A DNA stretch of 64,000 nt from Chrysopilus asiliformis (Eukaryota > Arthropoda > Insecta > Diptera > Rhagionidae). The DNA lies in assembly GCA_964034945.1 (NCBI GenBank), contig OZ035961.1, positions 68,112,031 to 68,176,030 of the forward strand, in the 5' to 3' direction. The position numbers and the translations under genes are program-made. Numbering within the stretch: the first letter of the stretch is position 1; every line of letters starts with the position of its first letter. The notes under the pieces are model-generated. The model was not told the origin of the DNA. It worked only from the letters and a program-made list of their open reading frames with translations, and searched no databases. This document shows, one piece after another, positions 54,501-64,000 of the stretch.

Positions 54501-55642
54501 GGGGGAGTGCGGGAGACTTGAACCACTTTTTACTTGAAGGCCGCTAAAAATGTATGTGTGGATCAAAATTAAAAATTCGTGATATCATTATAAAATAACG
54601 TTATTTTCCTATAATTAAGGGGTATTGACATTTTAATAAGTTATTTTTTCCCCCTCCAAAACAGGTTTTTCTTAAAAATGGAATATGCTTCAAATCTCCC
54701 CCATAGGCGGGAGACATGATCCAATACATGGGGAGATATGATCTATGAGATATGACCTTCTAAAAATACAATTATTGAACTTATTTTTAATCATTTATTA
54801 TTGGAAACAAAATGGAATTCATTAAAAGAAAAATGTAATTCATAAAAAATAAAAATGCAGATATTTGGTCAAATGATTTCCGGATTTCTCTTAAAAAATC
54901 CTCGAAGCCAGGCATTGCCGGCAGTGCCTTGTTTTGTCCATGATTCAGGTATTTTTTTTGAAATTAGATTTAGCATATTCGTACGCGAGATCTAATGCAG
55001 CTTTTCTGGTCAAACCGTAATTCAATTTGCTACAAGTCAACAGATAATTGACTAAAATTTGTTCTTCATCTGTAGTAAAAATCTGCGAGTTTTTGTACTG
55101 ACTCCCTTTAGCCACAAATTTGGCCAATTTGTTTTTATCACGGCAATACCTTCGTAAAGTAGTTCTATCTATGTTGTATTTAATTGCGGCTGCTCTAATA
55201 GATTTTCCATGGACCTCTGGTCAGATGAACCTCTGGTCAACTCTCCCACTTGAACCACTGGTCAACTCTCCCAACCCACCTTTTCTGTACTTTATAACTT
55301 TATTTTCAAAAAAATCAATTCACTAGGAACAAATCAATGTGGCAGTCTAAAACAAGAATAATGAACAATGATTTCCAACATAAAACAGTTCGTATATACC
55401 TTTTCATTATTTCTTAATTAAGCTTAGAAGATTTTTTTAACTTTTCACTTTAGAGTCCAAGAAACATGTAAAACATTTTGACAGCCGAGCCGAACCGACA
55501 ATCGGCACATTAGCTAGTTTCGAAATAGTGCTACACAAAACACCTCTTACAGAAAAAAATTCATTCATTTAGGGCAAAATTTAAATGGATTTTCTCTGTG
55601 TGGTTCAAGTCTCCAGTATGGTCAAGTCTCCCGTACTCCCCC
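54501..55642 (-). mobile_element. pogo-like element with N-terminal transposase remnant
   Basis: Ends GGGGGAGTGCGGGAGACTTG and the near inverse ending CAAGTCTCCCGTACTCCCCC; TA at 54499-54500 and 55643-55644. Motifs of CTCCCAC...TTGAACCA repeat near the right end. The minus-strand gene piece 54945-55212 lies inside. Confidence 0.8.
54945..55212 (-). pseudogene. pogo-family transposase N terminus (psq helix-turn-helix)
   Basis: The minus strand reads GKSIRAAAIKYNIDRTTLRR, then YCRDKNKLAKFVAKGSQYKN and FTTDEEQILVNYLL...YGLTRKAALDLAYEYAK, ending at a stop. The first part is a pipsqueak-type HTH and the second the start of the CENP-B-like DNA-binding region of pogo/Tigger-type transposases. The DDE catalytic part is absent, so the protein would bind DNA at most. 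Confidence 0.75.
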
Positions 55643-55644
55643 TA

Positions 55645-56162
55645 CGTTATAACAGAATTTTGAGGAAAAAAGCGGAAAATCGTTATTTCGTTTCGTTATT
55701 CTGTTACATTACCTTTCCTTCATTTTAAAATATAATCTGCTATCTTTAAAATCTGAAAAAAAATCAATAGAAACTCAACGGATTGACCGATTTCAAAAAA
55801 TATACCTAACAAACTTGACATTAATCGCTTTAGCAAGGACTAACTCAAAGACTACTCAACTGATAGGGGTAAAAAGTTTACTGCATAACTCCCCCTCGCG
55901 CCAAAACGAGCTTCTCCTACCTTTGGACTAAAAATTACTACCCATACCTATCTTTGGAACTGCGTGGTTAAAAATTTCATATCTATAAAGTTACTGAAAC
56001 AATTCGTGGTTCCGGAGCTGATCGCGATATCGCAGTTGGGATTTTTAAAAATCCGCCATTCACAGAACGTCACCCGAATGCAGAACTGTTGTACATTTTG
56101 AAAATTGTTCAGGAGAGCCATTTTAAAGTTGAAAATCATGCTGGACAAAAATCCATTATATA
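55645..56162. other. Unassigned intergenic stretch
   Basis: No recognised gene or repeat. Confidence 0.3.
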
Positions 56163-56280
56163 TACAGGGTTAGGCGATTGAAGTGTTACCTATTCAAACG
56201 ATCATATTTTTTTGTGTGAAATAATTTTTTATTGATTCAAATTACAAAAATTTGGAAATAATCAAAATTTCAGAATCCAT

Positions 56281-57021
56281 TCACTTTAGCTCGATGTGGC
56301 CACCTTTTGCCTTGACTATGGCCTTCAAACGGTTAAGAAATAAGTCGCATGTTGCACGAATATGATCTTGCGGTATTTTGGCCCATTCCCGTACAATGGC
56401 TTTCTTCAGCGCATTCATACTGGCATATTTTTTAGTCCTCACCTTGCTCTCCAAAATTCCCCAGATGGAATAGTCCATCGGATTTGCATCTGGCGAATTC
56501 GAAAGCCATTGTGTGGACGAAATAAAGTGTGGAACATGCTTTTTTAACCATTCTTGGTTCACACGAGCTTTATGAGAGGGTGCCGAGTCTTGCTGGAACG
56601 TCCATGGTCTACGGCCGAAATGTTTGCGTGCCCACGGCTTTAAAGCAGCTTCCAAAACATTTTCCCGATAATAAGTCGCATTGGCTTTGACACCAGGCTG
56701 GATGAAAACGATTGGACAGCGTCCATCGGCGGTCACAGCTGCCCATACCATTACTTGAGATGGAAAATCACTTCGGGTGGCCGTTCGTAGGCTCAAATTT
56801 TCGTAAGTGCGACCAGTTAAGTAAACACGATCATTTTGAGAGTTTATGAACTGCTCAATAGGAAAATTTTTCTCATCAGAGAACACAATGTTTGGAAATT
56901 CGCCACGTTCGTGCAAGCGTAACAACTCCTTTGCTCTTTCGAGTCTAACTTTTTTTTGCTTTGGTGAAAGATCGTGTGCCTTTTGGAACTTGTAAGGTAA
57001 ACAATATATACAGCTGTCATT
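56281..57021 (-). pseudogene. maT-type mariner transposase, N terminus missing
   Basis: An open frame of about 245 codons covers the DDE catalytic half: VFSDEKNFPIEQF, MVWAAVTADGRCPIVFIQPG, PWTFQQDSAPSHKARV and SPDANPMDYSIWGILESK, ending KAIVKAKGGHIELK. Acidic residues are in SDEK, QQDS and NPMD, and 37 residues separate the last two, giving DD37D. The helix-turn-helix half is missing and the upstream end of the frame runs into hAT sequence, so it cannot make a normal transposase. Lack of stops indicates a young copy. Confidence 0.88.
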
Positions 57022-57280
57022 GGTATGAACAGGGCCGTATCGAAGGCTCTGGATTGGGGGGGGAGACATCTCAATTTTCCCAACTCGAACATCTGATTTT
57101 TCCTAACTAGGATGTACCTAATAAAAATTCCTTTTCCTTGCCCAGAATCTCTGACCAGAAATTATAATAAAGAATAATGGTTATGTTAACATATTGTAAT
57201 TTTTTTTTATTTTTCACATACAATTAAATAAAGGGTAAACACTAATAATCTTATGCGACCCTTGAGAGAAAAGATAACCG

Positions 57281-57535
57281 TTGAAGATGACTTCAACTAG
57301 AGTCTGTACATATCTAATTTATAGTACATGGATTCGTCTTTCCTTTAACTTTGCCCATGCCGAAACAAATTTCGTAAGGTCAATTGTATCAGTTAGGTCT
57401 TTTTCGCTGTGTAGTATCATTAAAGAACTCAGTCTTTCGTCTCCCATAGTCACCCTTAGAACGTTTTTCACCAGTTTTAGCTGGCTGAATTTGCGCTCAT
57501 TCGTAGCTATTCATTTGTTTAAAAAATCCGAACAC
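57281..57535 (-). pseudogene. hAT transposase C-terminal dimerisation domain remnant
   Basis: The minus strand reads ATNERKFSQLKLVKNVLRVT, then MGDERLSSLMILHSEKDLTD, the conserved ER.FS.LKLIKN.LR...ERL..L signature of the hAT C-terminal (hATC) domain. A stop follows the C-terminal tail (KLKERRIHVL). Upstream coding sequence is gone; the MITE 57561-58241 lies directly beside it. Confidence 0.8.
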
Positions 57536-57560
57536 CGATGGTAAAACAATTACACATATA

Positions 57561-58241
57561 CGGCCCTATTCCAGGATCCGTCGTAGCTACGATTTTCGGA
57601 GAATTCGTGAAGATGGTATTCCACGATCCGAAGGAATTAAATTAATTTCGAAAACATTACGAATCGGAATATCTGGTATCATAGAATCCGACGCAATCGA
57701 TCTTTTGACAGCTAAACCTACGAAAAATTTTTGCTTCGTAACTTCATTTTCTTATGATTTTAGCTCAATATATGGCCTGAATTGTACAACAAAAAGCAAT
57801 TTTAACATTTTTATTTGTTTATTTAGTATTAGTGTAACTTTTAACACATTAAGAGGAAATATTTTAGAAAAAAGAGCAATGTGAGTATTCCTAAGTATCC
57901 GTTATTTGTTGTCGTTTTCATTCCACTATTAAAGTCCTTCACTTCGATAAATCTTCTTCCAGACACAAAGTTGCAAACGCTGCAGAATCCATTATTAATA
58001 ACAATTTTCGTTTTAAGTCAAGAAAGTTACATTTTTCACGAAACTATTCCATGTCAGAAATCTATTCCTTATGAGTTTTGCATAGGGACCTTTTTACAAA
58101 GACATTTATTTTTCGAAATTAGATTTTAATCAGGCACCACTAAGTTCAATTCCATTCGGATCGTGGAATACTGATTTCTTCGTATTCGTAACGTAGTTAG
58201 TTCTTCGTAATAAAGCTACGACGGATTCTGGAATCGGGCCG
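57561..58241 (+). mobile_element. CGGCCC MITE family, copy 3
   Basis: 681 bp, ends CGGCCCTATTCCAGGATCCG and inverse ending CTGGAATCGGGCCG; ATA on both sides (57558-57560, 58242-58244). Same orientation as copy 2. An open frame at 57881-58129 matches the C-terminal part of the 145-codon frame of copy 1. Confidence 0.8.
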
Positions 58242-58789
58242 ATATTTTCAAAACTCACCGTTTCAGCACGAATATACTAGATCGCTCGATTTGCTGTCTC
58301 AAATGGTCCCATTTCAATACAGTTCAGTGAATCAAAACGAGTCAAGTAAGAGCGAGATAACCGTATGAAAACAAATATACTCCTCTCGTTTAAACTGTGA
58401 GCTGTCAAAGGAAAATAGACTTTCGGAATGGTGTTGGCACCTAAAGTTAGTCTCAAACTTGTGAAATTTGATTTTCGCGGCAGACGAAATTTGAATTTCG
58501 CGAGATTATACAGTTCAGTGGATGCGTTTAACTATGATAAAGAGGGACAATTTTTCAGCAGAGCTTTGTATGGTGACAGTTGTTCTATGTTATATAGTTC
58601 TGTGCCATAAACTGATGAGAACATTATACTCCTCCCACGGTCGAGTGTCTACTCTTTCAAAGCCTTTTATTCATTCTCTCCCAACTCGCTGTGACGCTGT
58701 TGCCAAAGCAGAATGGTATGTGTAAAAAAGAAACAAGTCATAAAACAGGCGTATGTTCACTAATAGAAAATATGAGGTAGAAAAAGACA

Positions 58790-58951
58790 AGTTGGGATTT
58801 TGGAAAATCAACTAAAGAGATTTCCCAATTTGGGAAATCTCACATTTTTAACACTAGATTGTTCAAGCAAGTCATCTTGACTGCTTGACTTCCTTGGGCA
58901 ACCTAGTGTTAAGAAGTGAGATTTCCCAACTTCTAAAGGTCAAATTCCCAA
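58790..58951. repeat. Imperfect palindrome with GAGATTTCCCAA motifs
   Basis: GAGATTTCCCAATTTGGGAAATCTC (positions 58816-58840) is itself a perfect hairpin; GTTGGGA and TAACACTAG occur inverted on the two sides. It lies inside the hAT element near its right end. Confidence 0.6.
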
Positions 58952-59098
58952 CTGAAGACTTATTGGGGGGGGAGCCTCCCCCCCCCCATCCCCCCCCAGT
59001 CGGTACGGCCCTGGGTATGAATTTGACATAGCTGGCATTATCGGTTTGCTAGTATTGTCAATGTGAAGTTGGTAACACTTCAATCGCCTAACCCTGTA

Positions 59099-60236
59099 TA
59101 TATCTTTGAGTGGTAAAACACTTTGACGCAACGTTTGAAAGGGAAAAAAAACAATTCTATGTCATAATTTTTGAATAAAAATTAGGATACTTACACACTC
59201 ACTAAAATTTCCTTTCGAGTGGAGCAAAAATATTGGCCCTAATTGTGTGAACAAAATTTTCATTGTCATTTTGGTTAACACTGAGATTTTGAGTGCCAAA
59301 TTCTGTAAATCACATCTACTAGAACTGCGAAAACTCGGTTTTAAGCAAAAAAGAAAATGAAAATTTTGTCGACAGACTTGGTCCCATTATTCAAAATTAC
59401 TGAACAAAAAAGCCTAAGTTTCGAATTATTTCAAATAACTGGTGAACCTTATTTTTTTTTTTTTTAAATGATTATTGGGCCACTTAACTCAAATGAATTA
59501 AAAACTAGACATTTTCACGATAAAGTGTTCAAAAAGTTTACTAAAAATATTTTTGTTTTGCCCCCCGAGAAACAAAGGATGAAAGCATTTTATAAGCAAA
59601 TATTTTTGACATTTCGATTCAATTATTTCATTCCTTTAGAATTTAGCATTCCTCGTGGATCCATTTACGCGTATGTATTCATTAAAGTAATTTAAAATGA
59701 ATTATCTAGCTTGCCTTAGGGACTCGGTCAGGCAGTAACATAAAATTATGTTAAGGATACTTTTATCATATATTAATAACAAAATCGAAATTTAAATCTT
59801 TAATGATGTTGATGAGAAATTATTGTTATGGTTTTTTGAATCGTGATTATTTTTATTTCGCCAGTTTATATAAAAGCTTAGAAACTCGTATTTAATACCC
59901 CATGGAAACTAATTCTTTTTCTTGATTATAATAAAATTCCATAAACAACCATTTTGAACGGTATTTTTGCCCATTATGAATATTTTATGGTATTTAAAAT
60001 TTAATATTTTCCTTACAATGATTTTCAATTCAAATGATTTGTGACTCTGCTATCGTCAGTGTCGAAGAAAAGATTTTAATCGACTATTGACTTAGCACGA
60101 TTGTTAACTGTTTCTGAAGTACTTACAATCAAATACTCTTTATGTTGGAAACAAAACTTCAGTTGTTCATCGAAATATTTTTTACCAGTAATAGGCCCTT
60201 GTCCGTTAATTTATTTTATCCTTAAAGTAAAAACTC
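59099..60236. other. Unassigned intergenic stretch
   Basis: AT-rich. A frame at 59468-59695 has no recognised family. No repeats identified. Confidence 0.3.
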
Positions 60237-60769
60237 ATTTTTTTTCACCGTATGGTGAAACCAAAGAGTATATTAAATTTGCCTTACCGTTTGTAACGCC
60301 AAGATCCCGTCATCACACACAAAAACGAATTATACCATTGAGTTTGGAATGAAACAAAAAATTAAATTTTGCATGTCCGTCCATCTGTGGCGTCGATTGC
60401 GGGCGCACAGATTGAGCTAGAGACTTGAAATTTTATGCAGATTCGTTTTTCGTAAAATTCAAGGCTAAGTTCGTTATTGGGCAAAAATGGACAATTTCAT
60501 ACGAACGAAAACGTTTTTTGCAAATATCTCAAAAACATTTTATCAAAAAAATGAAAGAACAATAGTTATTTAGGATATAATTCTACATAAAACTCCCATA
60601 CATCAAAATCCGATTGGAATAAATTTTAAAAAATCTTTTTGAAAAGTTTGACTTCGAAGTGGAATTTTGAGACAACTGTTCGCCGTTCACTGAAACTTCG
60701 AACAATGCCATATCACCATACGGGTTTTCAAAATTTGCCAAATTGGCAATTATAGCTTTTGTTATGTTT
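60237..60769 (+). mobile_element. Helentron-like repeat, copy 6
   Basis: Plus orientation; the 5' end is worn (CACCGTATGGTGAAACCAAA), the microsatellite almost lost (GTCCGTCC only), but the 3' part is intact with TCACCATACGGGTTTTCAAA, the hairpin TTTGCCAAATTGGCAA and the end TAGCTTTTGTTATGTTT. Confidence 0.8.
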
Positions 60770-60777
60770 TGAATATA

Positions 60778-60988
60778 CAAGGTTTGTTCAAAAAAAAGGT
60801 GACTTTTCAAATTTCGCAGGCTACGTACATTCGATTCTCAATTTTTTTTTTATTGTGTTGGTACACATGATCCCAACATATGTTGACATGATCAACCATT
60901 ACTTTGAAGGGGACAAAAAAGATATTGTTGAATAATTAAATATTTTTCGAGAAAAGTTAAAAGTCACCTTTTTTTTGAACAAATCTCG
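60778..60988. mobile_element. mariner-type MITE (GTTCAAAAAAAAGGTGAC ends)
   Basis: 211 bp with ~30-bp ends CAAGGTTTGTTCAAAAAAAA and inverse, in TA (60776-60777, 60989-60990). No coding sequence. Confidence 0.8.
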
Positions 60989-61416
60989 TATATTTAAAAA
61001 TTTTTGAGTCTCGACAGAAATTGTGAGTGATCTTGCGAATGGCACCAATTCAGTCATCTATCGCTTTGATAGTGGATATACAGTAGATATTCGGTATAGT
61101 GACCCCCCAGTATAGTGAATATTCGATATAGTGAACGACCAAATTTATTACATTGATAATTCTAAATAGTGAATTGCGGTAATTTCGAGTACTCGGTGTA
61201 GTGAACGGTTCAAAATTCTTGCTACAAAATGAGATAAAATGTCTGAAAGAGTGGGACAAATTTAGTTACTCTCGTATTGAAATATTTTTTCACCGTTATT
61301 CTTCCGGATCGCTGTCATTTGTTTTCCATACACGCATACACATTCTTAACGAAAACAACAGTTGGAAATATTTTTCAGGCATTGTTGAAAGTCGGTGATT
61401 GTGTTAATTATTAGTT

Positions 61417-61878
61417 ATGGCACCTACGCAAAGAAAGCATTTATCGTTGGTTCAAAAATCTAAATTGATTGAAGAATTACAAAGTGGTCTAAGTGTAAAA
61501 TCAATTGCTCAGAAGTATGGAGTGGCAAAGTCACCAGTATGTGCCATTATGAACCGAAGAAAGACAATTCTTGCCGCAATTAATAAATTAGGAGCTTCAG
61601 CGAGGAGAAGAACATTGAGAACCGGGGAGCTTCCTCAAATGGAGCGCAAACTTTACAACTGGATCTTGCGTCACCGTAGCAAAAATTTCTCTGTCAGTGG
61701 AGAAATGATCAAAAAAAAGGCAACCCTTCTTCAAGAAAAGATTAAGGAAAATCAGAACAGATTCTATGCTAGTGCAGGATGGCTGCAAAAATTTAAATCC
61801 CGGTGGGGCCTTCGTCTTCTAACAATTTCTGGGGAAAAATGCTGTCAATATTTTTCTAACATGGGCAAAGCAAAATGA
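61417..61878 (+). CDS. Tigger/pogo transposase, DNA-binding half only
   Basis: 153 residues. LSLVQKSKLIEELQSGLSVK and IAQKYGVAKSPVCAI form the CENP-B/psq helix-turn-helix (about residues 8-50); GELPQMERKLYNWILRHRSK, FSVSGEMIKKKA and ASAGWLQKFKSRWGLRLLTI form the second, Tc5-type HTH (about 65-140). This is the intact bipartite DNA-binding region. The frame then ends after TISGEK with unrelated residues and a stop at 61876-61878. Without the DDE part it cannot transpose, but it could bind Tigger ends and act as a repressor if expressed. Upstream is a possible promoter region between the TIR and the ATG (336 bases). Confidence 0.8.
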   Translation: MAPTQRKHLSLVQKSKLIEELQSGLSVKSIAQKYGVAKSPVCAIMNRRKTILAAINKLGASARRRTLRTGELPQMERKLYNWILRHRSKNFSVSGEMIKKKATLLQEKIKENQNRFYASAGWLQKFKSRWGLRLLTISGEKCCQYFSNMGKAK

Positions 61879-61900
61879 CGTAGAGTATGAACATATCTTG

Positions 61901-61993
61901 ACCCTACAGAAATTAAGGCAGAAGGTTGCCGTTACTTGGGGCAGTCGTCAGATAACGCAAACAAAATTGACACAATTCTTCAAAACGCCTTAA
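61901..61993 (+). pseudogene. Tigger transposase C-terminal tail with PIP-box-like motif
   Basis: Reads TLQKLRQKVAVTWGSRQITQ, then TKLTQFFKTP and a stop. QTKLTQFF fits the PCNA-interacting consensus QxxLxxFF. PCNA binding through a C-terminal PIP box has been reported for pogo transposase. It is out of continuity with 61417-61878 because of the internal deletion. Confidence 0.6.
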
Positions 61994-62160
61994 ATTTTTG
62001 TATGTAAATAAAAAAATCAATAGATGTGTAAATAAAATATCTATTAGGACACTTTTCTATATAATTCTATAAACAAAGTAACAACTCGATATAATGGAAT
62101 GACTCCATATAGTGAACACCCTTGGTTTTATTCTGTGCACTATATCGAATAGCTACTGTA

Positions 62161-63148
62161 TTTATATATTTAAAGAAATTTAGTTATTACATATTTATAT
62201 TTTATGCATAGTTTAATTTTTCTTTCAAGGCAATTGCCTATTTCAAAAATATATAAGAACCTTCCTGGTATTGTACTGAACACAACACAAAAAATTCAAC
62301 TCGATATCTCAAACGATGTAAAATTTGGCAGAGGAGGGGTTTGAATGCATAACGCTACAGGGAGCAAAATTACAGTGGAATACAACCAGGAACTTTCTCT
62401 TTAGAATGACCAAAATCCGTTAACCCAGTAAAAAGTTATGCGTGAACATACATAAAAAGAATACGTACGAGTCGAATTGACAACCTTTTCCTTCTTGGAA
62501 GTCGGTTAAAAACCAAAACATATTAACCAGAGAATGTGAACTTCCGCTTAATATTCGAGCATATTTTTAACCATGTTTTACGGTTGCCTGAACAAATGGC
62601 AGAATTCTTTGACGTTTCCAGCTATGAAGCGAAGTTTTTCCAAATTCAAGCCGTGTTATTTTTTTGCAAAAGTACAAAGGTGTTGCGCATTTAATGTTGT
62701 AAACAATGAATATCTTGAGAATTGATTAGTAAATATTTAGAATAATATTTGCTTCTCTCCAAACGAATTTTCTATTCATTTGAATCGGATTTCTCCTGGC
62801 GAGCGGTTGAATATTCTTGAAAATTTAATTTAATTGAAACAACGGAAGGAAAAATTGTTAAGAAAGGGTCAGTTAAGTTTCGGCCAGAAGTATAGTTGGC
62901 CTCCTCAGAACAACTGCTACACTTCTTGAAAATTTGAAATTAATTGGAGTTGAAAATATGAAAGACATTAAAGGGGACGCTAACTTAATGGACGTCGTCC
63001 GCCCGTCTGTCCATACCATAACTCCCGGAAGAATTGGGTCAGAGACTTGAAATTTGGTCCAAATGCGTTCCTCGTAAGAAGCAAGGCTAAATTCTTGAAC
63101 TGACAAAATCTTAATAAAAACATAAAGCCACGGGCCGATAGTCAAGTA
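62161..63148. other. Unassigned; old Helentron-like relic near 62985-63115
   Basis: GTCGTCCGCCCGTCTGTCCA and AGAGACTTGAAATTTGGTCC, followed by CGTAAGAAGCAAGGCTAAAT, echo the middle of the Helentron-like family. Nothing else is recognised. Confidence 0.3.
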
Positions 63149-63156
63149 CTCTATAT

Positions 63157-63391
63157 CAGTGCTCCGCAACCTTTATTTGCATACGGCACACCAATTTTTT
63201 TTTCTGGAAATCCGGGGCACACCTTAAAAGAAAATATAAAAAAATTTGTGTATAAAATATTTATAATGAAAAAATTTAAAAAAAAATCCTGAAAGAATTA
63301 TTAAATAGCTTTTTGAAATGTTTACCGCGGCACACCTAATATCATTTCCCGGCACACCAGTGTGCCGCGGCACTCTGGTTGCGGAGCAGTG
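63157..63391. mobile_element. hAT-type MITE (CAGTGCTCCGCAACC ends)
   Basis: 235 bp with ends CAGTGCTCCGCAACC and inverse GGTTGCGGAGCAGTG; 8-bp flanks CTCTATAT (63149-63156) and CTTTATAT (63392-63399) match at 7 of 8. ACGGCACACC-like motifs lie inside both ends. Confidence 0.75.
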
Positions 63392-63398
63392 CTTTATA

Positions 63399-63610
63399 TG
63401 ATGACAGACAAAATGTTTATTTTAAAAAATAATTTGTATAGGAGAGGGGGAAAGGAGTGATTGGTTTTTGATGTATGGAATGGCTACGTAAAATCATATT
63501 CTAAACACATCCCATCTGCACAGTTTTCGAGAAGAAGAAAAAGTATTCCACTCTTTTGCCCCTCTCCAACACAAATGGATTTTTTTAAATGCACATTTTG
63601 TCTGTCATCA
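63399..63610. mobile_element. 212-bp MITE (TGATGACAGACAAAATGT ends)
   Basis: Exact 18-bp inverted ends TGATGACAGACAAAATGT / ACATTTTGTCTGTCATCA, in TA (63397-63398, 63611-63612). The interior shares TTTGTATAGGAGAGGG with 47808 and GTAAAATCATATTCTAAA. Tc1/mariner-like by target. Confidence 0.65.
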
Positions 63611-63612
63611 TA

Positions 63613-64000
63613 TAAAACATTTGAAGATTGTCCCCTATTGTGGCTTTTCTTATATTTTTATTAAAATTTTGTCCGTTCAATAACTGTTCATTCATGTACT
63701 TCAAAGTCGAAAACCATTCGCATTTCAATAGAAATGCACAACAGAATAAGTTTTTTAATAATACACATCCAAAATGGACTGAAAAGTACAACACAAGTTT
63801 TCCCACTAATATTTTAGGGTTTCAAGATAAAGGTTCTTTAAAAGGTTCCAGCGTAGTGATTCAAGTCCAATCAACTTGCAATACGCAAAGAGTCGTGATA
63901 GTTGCCGCTTAGTGTTAACGACACCATCGGTCTAGATTGCTATCACGGCCTCTGTTGCTGATGGGTTGCAATGTAAAAACCTTACAAATGTTGTAATCCA
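63613..64000. other. Unassigned right edge
   Basis: A 94-codon plus-strand frame (63628-63912) has no recognised family. No repeat was identified. Confidence 0.25.

Larger units (their letters stand above)
57030..59013 (-). mobile_element. hAT element inside the mariner (TSD GGTATGAA)
   Basis: Ends CAGGGCCGTATCGA and inverse TCGGTACGGCCCTG, with the perfect 8-bp repeat GGTATGAA at 57022-57029 and 59014-59021. Runs of G and C lie just inside both ends. It contains the end of a hAT transposase gene (57281-57535), a CGGCCC MITE (57561-58241) and an imperfect palindrome (58790-58951). The transposase N terminus is not readable. Confidence 0.9.
56165..59096 (-). mobile_element. mariner element (maT/DD37D type) split by a hAT element
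   Basis: Ends CAGGGTTAGGCGATTGAAGT and its inverse ending CGCCTAACCCTG, in TA (56163-56164, 59097-59098). Without the nested hAT (57030-59021 with one TSD) it is about 940 bp. It carries a truncated transposase. The TIR-to-gene distance shows that the part coding the N-terminal DNA-binding domain was deleted before the hAT came in. Confidence 0.88.
61081..62158 (+). mobile_element. Tigger-type element with internal deletion
   Basis: Ends CAGTAGATATTCGGTATAGT and the near inverse (rc CAGTAGCTATTCGATATAGT), in TA (61079-61080, 62159-62160). TATAGTGAA motifs recur near both ends. It carries the N-terminal and extreme C-terminal parts of a Tigger transposase; the catalytic middle is gone. Confidence 0.88.

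Noticed and set aside
56281..57069. Start of the mariner transposase at 57069 (MSPPPIQSL...)
   Set aside because: These first residues come from the hAT terminus, so the ATG is accidental.

Overview
The window looks like AT-rich insect DNA, most likely from a higher fly. The reasons are short GT-AG introns, a partial solute carrier gene (SLC19 type), an errantivirus (insect retrovirus-like element), DINE-1/Helentron-like repeats, and many hAT, piggyBac, pogo, mariner, Harbinger, P-like and Helitron insertions. The species cannot be fixed from the sequence. Almost all of the DNA is transposon-derived. One host gene (5749-9320) is convincing, and one host-gene fragment (16697-16918) sits inside a transposon.

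Layout. 1-3344: right part of a decayed piggyBac gene, broken by a P-like element (131-870) and a hAT element (1400-2869) that itself holds a second P-like element (1492-2319). 3374-5570: a 67-bp hAT mini-element and a non-LTR retrotransposon tail split by a pogo-type element. 5749-9320: five exons of a thiamine/folate-transporter-like gene, with a mariner remnant, a Harbinger MITE and a Helentron-like fragment in its first visible intron. 9437-12805: intergenic, one Helentron-like copy. 12806-20003: a P-like element with very long inverted repeats, its left end carrying two successive insertions of one unknown DNA-transposon family (X, Y) at the same TATAA, and its left arm carrying a Helitron. 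20004-28057: repeats and MITEs. 28066-31142: a hAT composite with four or more nested palindromic elements. 31151-34912: MITE fragments and a Helentron-like copy.

34913-47785: a Helitron split by a complete errantivirus (35094-47579) with two 1259-bp LTRs that read as identical, intact gag, pol and env on the minus strand, a tRNA-Ser primer site, and an extra plus-strand gene between env and the 3' LTR. That extra gene is the most interesting item. It is GC-rich, has its own polyadenylation signals, and a 52-nt intron whose removal creates an in-frame ATG; in unspliced RNA that ATG is followed at once by TAA.

47786-64000: pogo-type and Helentron-like elements, a 3.28-kb array of 410 copies of an 8-bp repeat followed by about four 160-bp repeats, a second pogo-like element, a mariner (maT/DD37D) transposon split by a hAT element, a Tigger element with its catalytic part deleted, and small MITEs.

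No rRNA, tRNA or CRISPR was seen. Element boundaries were set by reading terminal inverted repeats and target-site duplications directly; superfamily names rest on those signatures and on recalled protein motifs, not on a search.
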